A DNA stretch of 64,000 bases from Arsenicibacter sp965247375 (GTDB taxonomy: Bacteria > Bacteroidota > Bacteroidia > Cytophagales > Spirosomataceae), in NCBI GenBank assembly GCA_965247375.1, contig CBDFHU010000092.1, positions 66,704-130,703 of the forward strand, read 5' to 3'. Below, one piece after another: positions 36,519 through 47,177 of this stretch. Positions within the stretch are counted from its first letter, which is position 1, and each line of letters starts with the position of its first letter. A program made the position numbers and the translations under genes. The notes below the pieces were generated by a model that saw only the letters and a program-made list of their open reading frames with translations, was not told where the DNA came from and searched no databases.

Positions 36519-36550
36519 AAAAAAGGAGCGGCCTGTCTGTTAGCCGCTCC
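36519..36550 (-). terminator. Terminator after the RND efflux gene
   Basis: GGAGCGGC (36525-36532) pairs with GCCGCTCC (36543-36550). On the minus strand it is followed by a run of six U (plus 36519-36524). It ends the efflux operon just before the IS110 element. Confidence 0.85.
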
Positions 36551-36564
36551 AAAATGAAAATAAG

Positions 36565-39500
36565 CTAAACCGGTTCGGCCACCAGACCGGCGTCGGCTTC
36601 TGCCTTTTCTTCCGGCTTCAGGTTACCGGACATATACGTGTAAACCGCCGGGATGATATAGAGCGTCAGCAGCGTCGAAAACAGCAACCCGCCTACAACG
36701 GCAATTCCCATTGACACCCGGCTTTCTGAGCCGGCGCCTAGGGCCAGCGCGACCGGTAATAAACCAAGTGCTGCGCAAAGACTGGTCATCAGGATCGGGC
36801 GGAAGCGCGCAACAGCGGCCTCAAGCGCCGCCTGATGTTTGTTATCACCTTCTTCTTTGCGCTGGTTGGCAAACTCCACGATCAGGATACCGTTTTTCGT
36901 AACCAGACCAACGAGGGTAATGATCCCGATCTGGCTGAATACGTTCAGCGTCTGACCGAAATCCCCAGAGCGACAGCAGGGCCCCGCACAAGGCAAGCGG
37001 CACGGTCAGCAGGATAATAATCGGATCGACAAAGCTTTCGAACTGGGCCGCCAGAATCAGGTAGATCAGGACCAGCGCCAGGGCAAAGGCAAAGTAAAGC
37101 GACGACGAGCTTTCCCGGAACTCCTTAGCCTGACCATCGAGTGCGGTTGAATAACTGGAATCCAGCACCTCTTTGGCAATCCGCTCCATTTCGTCGATAC
37201 CGGCGCCGAGCGTTACGCCCTTCGCCAGACCGGCCGAGATCGTTGCGGCTGAATACCGGTTGTAGCGGAAGAGGGTAGGGGGCGTGCTTTGCTCACTTAC
37301 CCGCACCAGGTTATCCAGCTGAATCAGTTCGCCGCGGTTGTTTTTTACATAGAGTGATTTAAGGTCGGTTACGTCGTTACGGTCGTCGCGCATGATCTGG
37401 CCGATCACCTGATACTGTTTGCCATCCATGATGAAATACCCGAACCGGCGGCCGGAAAGACCCAGTTGCAGTGTCTGGGCTACGTCCTGTACCGAAACGC
37501 CAAGGTTCAGGGCTTTGTCACGGTCAATGTCAAGCCGGATTTCGGGTTTGGTAAACTTCAGGTTTACGTCCGAAGCCGAAAACTTGTCAGATGACTGGAC
37601 CAGTTTCATAAACTCAGGCACCACTTTTCGGAGTTTGTCGAAGCTGGTAGCCTGAATCACAAACTGCACCGGCAGACCACCGCCTCCGCCCACACGGGCG
37701 CCCGACTGAATCGTCTGTTCCTGAATAACCAGCGCTTTTGCACCGGGAAACTTCTTGATTTTCGGCGTAATTTCATCGACTATCTGCTGCTGAGAAATGG
37801 TCCGCGGTGGCCGGTCACCCAGTACAATCCGGAAGGCCGCTGAGTTAGTCGCTCCGGAGCCGAAGCTCGGTGACGTAATGGCAATGACCCCGGCTACATC
37901 TTTCTGATCAAAGGTCTCGCGAAGGAAAGCTGCTACCTGGTCCGTATACTTCAGCATGTACTCATAGGTAGCCCCTTCCTGAGCCGTTGCCTGAATCCGG
38001 AAACCGCCGCGGTCTTCCATCGGGGCCAGTTCCTGCGGAATCGCCTGAAATTTAAAGAGCGCATAGATAATGCCGCCGAAAGCCAGAATCAGCACCCACG
38101 CCATCCAGCGTATTTTGAGGAAACCAGCCAGAGAGGTCTGGTAACCGTTGATCATCCATTCGAAGAACGGCTCGGTTACCCGGTACAACCACGGCTGACG
38201 ATGCCGGTTTTTGAGCAGTTTTGACGAGAGCATTGGCGTCAGTGTCAGGGACACAAAAGCCGAAATTAACACCGAACCGGCTACTACGATACCGAATTCG
38301 CGGAACAGACGCCCCGTTACCCCTTGCAGGAAAATAACGGGCAGGAATACGGCTGCCAGCGTGACCGTCGTCGAAATAACAGCAAAATAAATCTCTTTCG
38401 AGCCCTCGATTGCGGCCTGCATCGGCTTCATGCCTGCCTCGATCTTGGTGTAAATGTTCTCAAGTACCACAATGGCATCATCCACAACGAGACCGATTGA
38501 GAGAACGATACCCAGCAGGGTCAGTACGTTCATCGGAGAATCCGCAGATGTACATGATAAAGAACGACCCGACCAGCGAAACCGGAATCGCTGTGAGCGG
38601 AATGAGTGTACTCCGCCAGTCGCGCAGGAAGGTGAAAATGATCAGGGCAACCAGCGCAAAGGCAATGATAATCGTCTCTTCAACTTCTTCAATAGACTTG
38701 CGTACGTAGCGCGTGTAGTCAAAGCCCAGAATCAGCTTTACATCCGGTGGCAGGTCTTTCTGAATCTGCTCCTGTTTTTTATAGACATTATTGACGATCT
38801 CAATCTGATTGGCCCCTGGCTGCGGAATCACCGCTACGCTAAGCATCGGAATCCCGTCGCGTTTGAACAGTGTTTTCTCGACCTCAGGCGCCAGTTCGGC
38901 AAAGCCAACATCCTGAAATTTAACCACTTTGTCGTTAGTCTCTTTCAGGATCAAATTGTTGAAATCATCAGGGGTTGTCAGGCGGCCAAGGGTTCGTACG
39001 GTCAGTTCGGTGCTCGCTCCTTCCACGCTGCCCGACGGGAGCTCGATATTCTGACTCCGGAGCGCGTTCGATACGTCAATGGCCGTCAGCCGGTAAGACG
39101 CCAGTTTAACCGGATCAATCCGAAGCCGCATGGCGTATTTCTTCTCCCCCCAGATCTGGACACTACTCACGCCCGGAATGGTCTGGAAGCGCTCCTTGAT
39201 CTGACGCAGGGCAATGTCGTTCAGCTCCAGCAGAGAGCGTGTTTTTGACAAGACCTGAATAAAATAGATCGGGCTGGCGTCGGCATCGGCCTTGGCCACA
39301 ATCGGTGGATCAACGTCAGGCGGGAGGTTGGCAATCGCCCGGCTTACGCGGTCGCGCACGTCGTTGGCCGCGTCCTCAATATCAACGCTTAATTCAAACT
39401 CAACGGTAATCTGACTCCGGCCGTCGCGGCTCGACGAGGTGAGCGTCCGGATGCCGGCTATCCCGTTAATGGATTCTTCGAGCGGTTCAGTAATCTGTGA

Positions 39501-39683
39501 TTCGACAATATCCGCGTTGGCACCCGTATAGACCGTCGACACGGTCACGACCGGCAGGTCGATACTGGGGAACTCGCGTACGCCCAGGTAAGCAAACCCA
39601 ATGCCACCGAAGACTAAAATCAGCAGCGACATCACCACCGCCAGTACCGGCCGCTTAATGGATGTTGTTGATAGGTTAGCCAT
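36565..39683 (-). pseudogene. RND efflux pump inner-membrane subunit (HAE1/AcrB-like), two frameshifts
   Basis: Three overlapping frames together encode an RND transporter of about 1040 aa starting MANLSTTSIKRPVLAVVMSL at 39683. The first break is at about 38534-38537, where FFIMYICGFS should run into MNVLTLLGIVLSIGLVVDDA. The second is at about 36955-36966, where ALCGALLSLWGF should run into GQTLNVFSQIGIITLVGLV. Each needs one base removed. Core features are present: GLVVDDAIVVLENI with the proton-relay acids, the porter domains, and KNGILIVEFAN in the second membrane half. It is downstream of its membrane-fusion partner. It would expel drugs or other toxic compounds; no TolC-like gene is in the window. 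Sequence error is a real possibility. Confidence 0.85.
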
Positions 39684-39687
39684 ATTT

Positions 39688-39818
39688 TTAAAGAGTGAAA
39701 GAGTGGAAAAGCGAAAGAGTGGGGCACGCTGCGCGTAAAGGTGAAAGGGCTGCTGCCGGATGGTAGTCGCTCTTTCACTCTTCCGCCACGCGGTGGCGGC
39801 CACTCTTTCGCTCTTTAA
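39688..39818. repeat. Palindromic repeat between the two efflux genes (AAAGAGTGAAAGAGTGG type)
   Basis: TTAAAGAGTGAAAGAGTGG (39688-39706) and the reverse complement of 39800-39818 match at 18 of 19 bases. Inside are further GAAAGAGTG units and the palindrome CCGCCACGCGGTGGCGG. The right arm contains the stop codon of the membrane-fusion gene. It would fold into a large hairpin within the transcript and could lower expression of the distal RND gene. Confidence 0.7.
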
Positions 39819-40910
39819 TTTAAATTTCTGATGTCAACTTCGCCGCCGGGTTTGACGAGCTGGGTACCGGCGGTGATGAGGGAATCGCCGACGTGGAGAC
39901 CGCTGCGGATCTCGACCGTACGGTCGTTGCGCAGGCCGATTTCAACCGGAACTGATTCGGCTTTGCGGTTGCGGACCACAAAGACTTTCTGGCCGGCCTG
40001 TTCGGGGATGATGGCTTCCGTTGGTACAACAATGGCATTGCCGTGTGAATTGAGCACTACGTTGATCCGGGCAAAGGCACCCGGCACCAGCGTATGGTCG
40101 TTGTTGGGGCTGACGGCCCGCAGCAGCAGACTCCGCGTTTCGGGATCGACTTTGGTTTCGACGGCATAGACTGATCCGCCGTACTGCCGGGGTGATCCTT
40201 CTACCGTGAACTGAATTTTACTGCCCTGGCGAACTAGCTGAGCATATTTGGCCGGAACTGAGAAGTCTAGTTTGGCAGGGCTGGTATTGGTCAGCGTCGC
40301 AATCCGGCTCGCCGGCGAAATGTAACTGCCGTTGCTGATATAGCGCAGGCCAAGAGTGCCGTCGAACGGCGCACGGATGACCGTCTTACTGATCTGCACT
40401 TTCAGGTTTTCGATGTCAGCCAGAATGCCGTTGAGATTGGTTTGGGCGATGTCGTATTCCTGGCGACTGATTGCCTCTTTTTCGAGCAGTCGTTTCTGCC
40501 GCGATTCGTTAGTTTCGGCCAACTGCTTGTTTGATAACAGCTTCTGTAATTGGGCCTGTAAGTCTGCGTCGTTGATGCGAAGTAATACAGCGTCCTTTTT
40601 TACGTACTGGCCTTCTTTGAAGAAAATGCCGGTCACCCGTCCGGAAATCTCACTCCGGACCTCCACTTCTTCGTTAGGAATGATGGTACCGGTCGTCAGG
40701 ATTTTCTCGTCCAGCGACTGCATGTTCACGACCATCACGTCGACCGACGTTTTGCCGCCTCCTTTATTGTCACCACCGGCCTTTTCCGCCGGCTGCTGTT
40801 TTATCTTCGGGTCTAGGGGCGAAAAGAGGTTTCAGTTTAGGGTAAAAAGCCAAAGCGCTGACCAGCACAACTATGATTGCGGTCAGCAGCCGTTTGGTAA
40901 ATGTATTCAT
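39815..40910 (-). pseudogene. RND membrane-fusion protein (HlyD/MexA-like), one frameshift near the N-terminus
   Basis: The ATG at 40910 opens MNTFTKRLLTAIIVVLVSAL, a membrane anchor, but this frame stops after about 50 codons. A one-base loss in the A-run at 40822-40825 (T-run on the coding strand) would join KLKPLF to SPLDPKIKQQPAEKAGG and on to the intact body. The body shows the lipoyl/barrel-sandwich pieces VEVRSEISGRVTGIFFKEGQ and VIRAPFDGTLGLRYISNGSY, then a short hairpin and beta-barrel. It should bridge the RND pump to an outer-membrane channel. A TetR-like palindrome lies just upstream. Confidence 0.85.
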
Positions 40911-40938
40911 AGGCAGCGAAGGAAGATTGTAACTAAGT

Positions 40939-40960
40939 TTTAGCTACTAAACTAGCTAAA
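40939..40960 (-). promoter_or_regulatory. Candidate repressor operator upstream of the efflux operon
   Basis: TTTAGCTA (40939-40946) and TAGCTAAA (40953-40960) form a perfect 8-bp inverted repeat with a 6-bp spacer, 29-50 bp upstream of the membrane-fusion start. Size and position suit a TetR-family operator. No such regulator gene is present in the window. Confidence 0.5.
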
Positions 40961-41104
40961 AAAAGTGCAGTTGTGAGCGCTTCTTACTGCCTTCAGATGA
41001 AAATATCGCCACCAGATAATCAAATGTAACCAAAAGTCTCGAATGTGCAGAATTACAGCTTATTGGTCTTTAGGAAGTAGGTGATTCCGGTGGTGGGGAG
41101 GCAT

Positions 41105-41136
41105 AAAAAAGGCGGCCGGTTGTTACGCCGGCCGCC
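41105..41136 (-). terminator. Terminator after the SusC1/SusD1 operon
   Basis: GGCGGCCGG (41111-41119) pairs with CCGGCCGCC (41128-41136) over 8 nt, and on the minus strand it is followed by six U (41105-41110). It ends the operon that starts at 46107. Confidence 0.9.
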
Positions 41137-41165
41137 CCTTCAGTTTATACTAACAGACAACGGTT

Positions 41166-41667
41166 TTAGTTACGAACCGTAAACGTAAACGTTTTGTAGT
41201 TTTCGCTTGGATTGATGTCCGTTGAGGTAGCCAGTGTTGTGACCAGCGTAACCGTCTGCGTGGTCGGAGCGGAAGCCGGAATACCAGGCAGGAACCGGAC
41301 AACCAGGTAGCCTACGCTGCTGTTTGGCGGAATGGTGACCTGGCCCTTTGGTACCGACAATCTGGTAGTGCGTTCCTTCAACAGCGGTGCTGGTCGGGTC
41401 GATGCTGTAGTTGATCGTGGTAGCGACCGGCCGTTGTGCACCAACCAGCTGTACCAGAATACTGTCGCGGCCGATGCCCTGGCGAATCGTGCGGGTACGG
41501 ATACCATTGGCCACGTTGTTGGTTGGCTGCGTGGCAAAACCACGGCGCGGATTGCTGAACTCAGCTACCGTTGGTCCCTCGTACGTCCATGACGGATTTT
41601 CGAAGCAGGAAGTGAGGCTGAAAAGCATAGCCCCGAATCCAAGAATATAACTTAATGCTTTACGCAT
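41166..41667 (-). pseudogene. Surface lipoprotein of the SusC1/SusD1 locus, one frameshift
   Basis: The N-terminus (MRKALSYILGFGAMLFSLTSC) is a clear lipoprotein signal. The frame continues to HYQIVGTKG, where an extra base near 41345 shifts it. The other frame continues QVTIPPNSSVGYLVVRFLPG, then TLVTTLATSTDINPSENYKT and ends TFTFTVRN. Joined, it is about 165 aa with a Calx-beta/DUF4843-like beta-sandwich, a common third component after SusD that binds ligand at the cell surface. It follows SusD1 by 27 bp. Confidence 0.75.
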
Positions 41668-41694
41668 GTCTTTTACAGATTTTGAGTTACGAGA

Positions 41695-43102
41695 TTAATA
41701 GCCGGGGTTTTGCTTCAGTTTGCTGTTCAGCTGAACCTGCGCGTTTGGCAGCGGAGCCAGAATCCGGAAGTCTGTGTACGGAACAACGGCCGATAAGCTG
41801 GCCTTGGTGATCGTCAGGCCCTTGCGCTTCAGGTCAAAGAAACGGTGGCCTTCCAGTACCAGCTCCAGACGACGCTCGGTCAGGATCAGATCAACCAGCC
41901 CCTGACCGGTAACAGTTGACGCAATGGGCGTGGCCCCGCTCCGTGTCCGGATACGGTTCAGATCGGTGATTGCCGCCGCACTGTTGCCTGACATCGCATA
42001 GGCTTCAGCACGGATCAGCAGTACCTCTGAGTAACGGATCACCGGAATGTTATCCGTAAACGGGCCGCGTGACCCTGTGAACTTCCGGCTGAAGAAAACG
42101 GCTTCGCCTGATTTCGTTGCCGAATAGAACATCGCCCGGCGAACGTCAGCAGCTTCATACAGGTTTAAAAGTTCAGTTGTCGGCACCACATCGCCCCAGT
42201 TACCGGTTGTCAGATTGGTTGTCAGCGAGTGCATAGATTCGTTGGCGCCCAGTGATTCAGTTGCCTGAACATAGTTGATTTCAAATAGTGATTCCGGATT
42301 GGGAGCTGTCGTAAAAGCTGCCTGATAACCGGTGCCTGATACCAGTGTCGCTCCCGTACCTGCCAGGGCGTCTGTCGCGGCCTGAATGGCTTCCGGGAAT
42401 TTTTCCCAGTACAGATACAGACGGGCGAGCAGAGCCTGTGCCGCTGCCTTGTTAGCGCGGAGGCGGTTGGCTGAAGCCGAAGCCGGCAGGTTCGTGATGG
42501 CGTCTTTCAGGTCCTTTTCGATCTGCTGATACGTTTGTTCAACCGTAGAACGCTCCAGAAACGTTGCCTGCGAGGCATCGGCCGTTGGCTCGGTCCTCAG
42601 AATCATACCCAGGTTGAAGCCATTCACCACTTTAGTAGGCTCATAGGCAAATACCCGCGCCATATCAAAATACAATAAAGCACGCAGGAATTGTGCTTCC
42701 CCTTTAATCTGGGCTTTTTCGGCATCCGTTGCATTCGAGCCGTCAATCCCTTTGATGATAAAGTTGGCTTCGTTAATTGCCGCATAATTATCCCAGAACT
42801 GCTGCATATGCACGCCAACCGCATTCACCCCGCTCGTTGAAGTAACGGTTTGAATTGGTGTTAGTCAGACGAACGTTGTCAGCCATGATCTCCGGCGCAA
42901 TCATCATCCGGGCACCATAATAGGTGTTCGGTTGCAGGCGGTCATACACAGAGATCAATAGGGAGCGTACACCAGTGATGTCCTGCAATGCCTGGTCTGA
43001 ACTAACCGACTGTTTCGGCTGCGTGATGAGCAGGTCGCTGCATGAGCTGGCTGCCAGCACAATGAGGCAGCCGGTCAATGATAGACGAATATGTTTGAAC
43101 AT
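41695..43102 (-). pseudogene. SusD-like surface nutrient-binding lipoprotein 1, one frameshift
   Basis: The ATG at 43102 gives a lipoprotein signal ending LAASSC, then SDLLITQPKQSVSSDQAL. The frame shifts near 42835, after SNRYFNERG, and continues in the next frame with VHMQQFWDNYAAINEANFII. The body has SusD features: AQIKGEAQFLRALLYFDMAR, a run of TPR-like helices, RYSEVLLIRAEAYAMSGNSA, LNRIRTRSGA and LILTERRLELVLEGHRFFDL. About 468 aa when repaired. It caps the SusC1 barrel 22 bp upstream and binds its substrate. Confidence 0.9.
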
Positions 43103-43124
43103 GATAGTTAATGCTGTTTGTTGA

Positions 43125-46107
43125 TTAGAAGCCGAACTGAATACCACCCGTGAATTGCTTACTTTGCGGATAGGTGCCGATTTCGGTGTTCAGAATTTCA
43201 GGGTCAAAACCGGTGTAAGCCGTCCACGTCAGGAGGTTGATACCCTGCGCAAAAACGCGGATTTTGTCCATTTTAATACGACGGGTAATGTTTGATGGCA
43301 GCTCGTAGCTTAGCGTAATCTGTTTCATCCGTACATAACCGGCATTTTCGATCTGTTTCGAGGAGAATGTCTGTATCGATGAACTGCCTGGTACTGAGCC
43401 ACCTTCGTACGGAGCGGCTACGCTGGTGATTTGCCCTGGCGTGGTCCAGCGGTTCAGCTGACTGGCCATATTGTTCCAGCCCGCCGAAGCTGAGCTTTCC
43501 ATAAAGAAGCCGTTGTTATTCAATACGCGGTTGCCCCACTGACCCTGGAAGAATACTTCAAGAGCTAATCCTTTATACCGGAATGTGTTGGTTACACCAC
43601 CAAATCCTTTTGGAATCGGTGAGCCCTGAACCCGTGAGTCACGGTTCTGTAAGGTATAGGTAATATTACCAAGGGTGTCTAACCACATAGCGCGGCCATC
43701 TGCCGGGTTAACACCGGCATAGGTTGGATACCAGTTAATGTTAATTGGCTGACCAACCTGTAAGGCTGTACCAATCCGGTTCTGACCTGGTAATAACTGG
43801 AGAATTTTATTGCGCTGAAAGGACACGTTCCAGTCTGTTTCCCAACGGAAGCCACCTTTATCAACATTTACGTGTTTGAGGCTGATTTCGAGACCCTTGT
43901 TTTCAACCTTGCCCAGGTTTTCGAAGATCGACCCGAAACCACTGTCATTTGGTAATGGACGGGATAACAGGAGCTTATCGTTTATTTTGCGATACGCATC
44001 GATTGCCGCGCTGATACGGCCGTTAAACAAGTCAAAATCAACACCGACGTTCAGGGTACGGGCCACTTCCCATGACAGGTTATTGTTACCAAGCTGGCTA
44101 GGACGAATACCTGGTAAGTCGATATACTGGCCACCCAGACCAAACAAGGCGCGTGAGGCAAAGTCCGAAATGAGGTTGTTGCCGGCTTCACCATAACCTG
44201 CCCGGATTTTCAGATCCTTGATGACCGGAACATTCTTCATGAACTCTTCTTCCGAGATCCGGTAGCCAATAGAGGCCGACGGGAACAGACCCCAACGAGT
44301 GTTGGCACCAAAACGTGACGAACCATCGTACCGCAGTGAGGCAGTAGCCAGAAATTTATCACCAAATTTATAATTGGCGCTGCTCAGTAAGCTGGCAATC
44401 CGCCAGGTCGTGTATGTACCGGTTGTTGTAATCGGACGGGCTGCGGCAGCCAGCGTCGTGAACAAACCGTTCGGGAAACCCTGGCCGGTTGCTGCAACCG
44501 TTTCACGTACTTCCTGACGATATTCGGCACCCGCCAGTACATTGATGTTGTGACGGCCGAATGAGCGGTTATAGTTCAGTGTCTGGTTGGTATTCCAGTT
44601 CAGGGTGTAGCGGTTCGATACTGTTGCTGAACCACCGGTTGAGGCAAACTGCGGTACAATCTGATCGCGATAGTTATTATCCAGGTTATTGGCATAGTCG
44701 ATACCGTAGAACGAGCGGAACCGCAGACCACGGACAATTTCGTAATTAACCGCGATGTTGCTGACAGTCTGCACGGTTGTTCCCAGACGGGTTTCGTACT
44801 TTACACTCTGCACCGGATTATAGCTGAATGCACCCGAAAGCGGGGCGTTAAAACTGCCGTCTGCCTTGTAAATCGGCTGGTTTGGCAGGATCAGAGCGGC
44901 AGAAAAGAACGGACTGTTAATAAACGCACCATCAGCAATGGCACCGTTCAGACGGGTTGCCGACAAACCGATCGATGTTTCAATTTTCAGTTTCGGTGAT
45001 GCCTGGTGGTCAAGGTTTACCCGCAGCGTACCCCGGCGGAAGTCGGATTTGATGACCTGGCCTTCCTGGAAGTTGTATGAACCGGCGATGTAGAAGTTTG
45101 TTTTGCCGTCACCGCCCGAAGCTGAAAGGTCATACATCCGCAGGCGTCCGCGCTGGAAAACGGCATCCTGCCACTCGGTATTCTGTACCGTTGACGGATC
45201 ACCGTACTGCGTAATAGCCGATGCACGAGCGGTCTCAACCGATGCATTCGTTTGGATAGCGCGGTTTACAAAGTTCTCAATTTTCAGTGTCGCAAACTCC
45301 GATGCGGTCAGTACATCCAGTTTTTTCAGTACGTCTGTAAAACCGTCCTGCACCGATACATTGAATTTCGTGCGGCCTGAACGTCCGCGTTTGGTTGTGA
45401 TCACCACTACTCCGTTCGCTCCCTGTGCACCATAAATCGCTGCTGCCGCTGCATCTTTCAGAATGTCAATAGATTCGATATCATTCGGATTGAGCGAGGT
45501 CAGTACGTTTGAACTGGCCTGACCCGATAAACCGCCGTCAGATACTTGTACCCCATCGATTACGTAGAGCGGGTTATTACCGGCGTTAATAGAGCCTACA
45601 CCGCGGATACGCACGTTCAATGCACCACCCGGCTGACCGCTGAGGGCTGTAACCTGTACACCGGCCGCACGACCCTGCAAGGCACGGTCCACTGACTGCA
45701 TTGGTAGGTTTTCAATGGTTTTGCCGGTAACAGCCGCAACCGCACCGGTAATATCCTGCCGGCGGGCGGCATTACCGTAACCGGTAACAACGACTTCGCT
45801 GAGTTCCGAGGCCGATGCCTGAAGTACGACATTAAGTGTCGCACGGTTGCCTGTTACTACTTCCTGCGGTGTAAAGCCGATATAGCTGAACACTAAACGG
45901 GCACCGGCAGAAACATTAAATTTGTAATTACCATTGGCGTCGGTTGTTGTACCACGGCTGGATCCTTTAATCTGGACACTCACGCCTGGCAGACCGGCAC
46001 CATCATCTGATGAAGTGACCCGGCCACTGATCGATATGTCCTGCGCAAGCAACGGAAGCGCAAATAATAACGTCAGCAACCAGGATGAAAGTTAGTAATT
46101 TTTTCAT
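43125..46107 (-). pseudogene. SusC/RagA TonB-dependent outer-membrane transporter 1, N-terminal frameshift
   Basis: The true start is probably the ATG at 46107 (MKKLLTFIL). One surplus G near 46080 breaks the signal peptide, which otherwise reads MKKLLTFILLLTLLFALPLL followed by AQ. The rest is intact for 984 residues: a carboxypeptidase-like regulatory domain (SGRVTSSDDGAGLPGVSVQI), the plug with VVTGYGNAARRQDITGAVA and NNPLYVIDGVQV, VESIDILKD-type NDIESIDILKDAAAAAIYG, and a 22-strand-type barrel ending GGIQFGF. It imports a substrate held by SusD1 using TonB energy. Substrate is unknown and no enzyme gene is attached. Confidence 0.9.
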
Positions 46108-47177
46108 CTGAAGTTAGTTGATAGAGTTGTAAGTATATTTAGTTAACGGGATGTAAAATTATTGTAAAGAAACGACTTTTGAAAACTATTGTTTGTCAAA
46201 TAGCCTATTATGCAGTTTTTTATAAAATGTATACTTAGTGTTTTGATGGCGTATTATTTGTACTTTAACAGGTATTTATTGGTATTAAAATTGCATTAAA
46301 ACTGATTTAATCAAATTTTAATTTGAAAAAGTATAGTAAAAAAAAAGTTGTTACGGGTGGAAAAAAAACAGATAAATAGCAACCATGAAAATATATGATT
46401 ATTTTAAGATAATACTCATGCTGGATAGTTGCATGTTTGTATTTACACTTGTTGGTGTTTTTTGATACGGGTTGTGGTGCTTTTTCACGTCATCCTTATG
46501 CACACAGTACACTTTAATTCAAGGTGTCTAAAATGATGGCTGAGAATAGTTGTACAAGCCGTATCTGCATCTGGAAAGACTGAAGTGACTGGGCTGCGGC
46601 AAGAGCACTGAAAAAAATCCGGAAGGTTTATTTAGCCTATTGACATAACCGGAAACGGCTTTATCCGGAAACGACAAAATTGAATTTTTTAGAGGGTGCT
46701 TATGAATTAATTTGTCAGGGTAATGATTAAAGTACGAAATGTTATTTTGTGGATATGTTTGTATAGCAAATATTGTTTTAAATATATTGTTTTCAGTAAA
46801 AAGTTTAATTAAACAACAGAATCAGCCATTTGTCTACCTTGAATTGACTTAACTAAACGCAACTAAGTACATACACATATTTAAATTTGATTATAAATTA
46901 AAATTGGAATTAAAGTTCTAAATACTGGGCAATAAGTTATTGCAAAGCCACCATAAAAGGCAGTAAACCCTACCGGTAACTGTAAAATAAAATTGTATTT
47001 ATCTAATATATATAGAATAGGTATGGTATTAGATTTTATTGCTTGATAGTGTGGATTGGCAGTATATTATTTTGACTTAATTTCTAATAAGTATATCAAT
47101 CATGTGTGTAGGTTATATATAATTGTAATATATTTGGCGTTCAAACAATAATTTTCATTAACTTAAACTATGAGTCT
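46108..47177. other. AT-rich non-coding region between divergent SusC genes
   Basis: This 1.07-kb gap is strongly AT-rich compared with the genes on either side and has no coding frame I can support. It must hold the promoters of both SusC1 and SusC2. GGAAACG units are repeated near 46645-46680. A leader RNA or small RNA could lie here, but I see no clear terminator hairpin to delimit one. Confidence 0.6.
47129..47136 (+). promoter_or_regulatory. Candidate -7 element for SusC2
   Basis: TATATTTG fits the Bacteroidota -7 consensus TAnnTTTG, placing a transcription start near 47143 and a leader of about 35 nt before the ATG at 47178. No good TTTG -33 box is seen at the expected distance. Confidence 0.45.

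Noticed and set aside
38454..39248. 264-codon plus-strand frame over the RND gene
   Set aside because: Antisense to the RND porter region, which is confirmed by family motifs.
46645..46680. Possible CRISPR-like or iteron repeats (GGAAACG units)
   Set aside because: Only two or three short units with irregular spacing; not enough for an array or origin.
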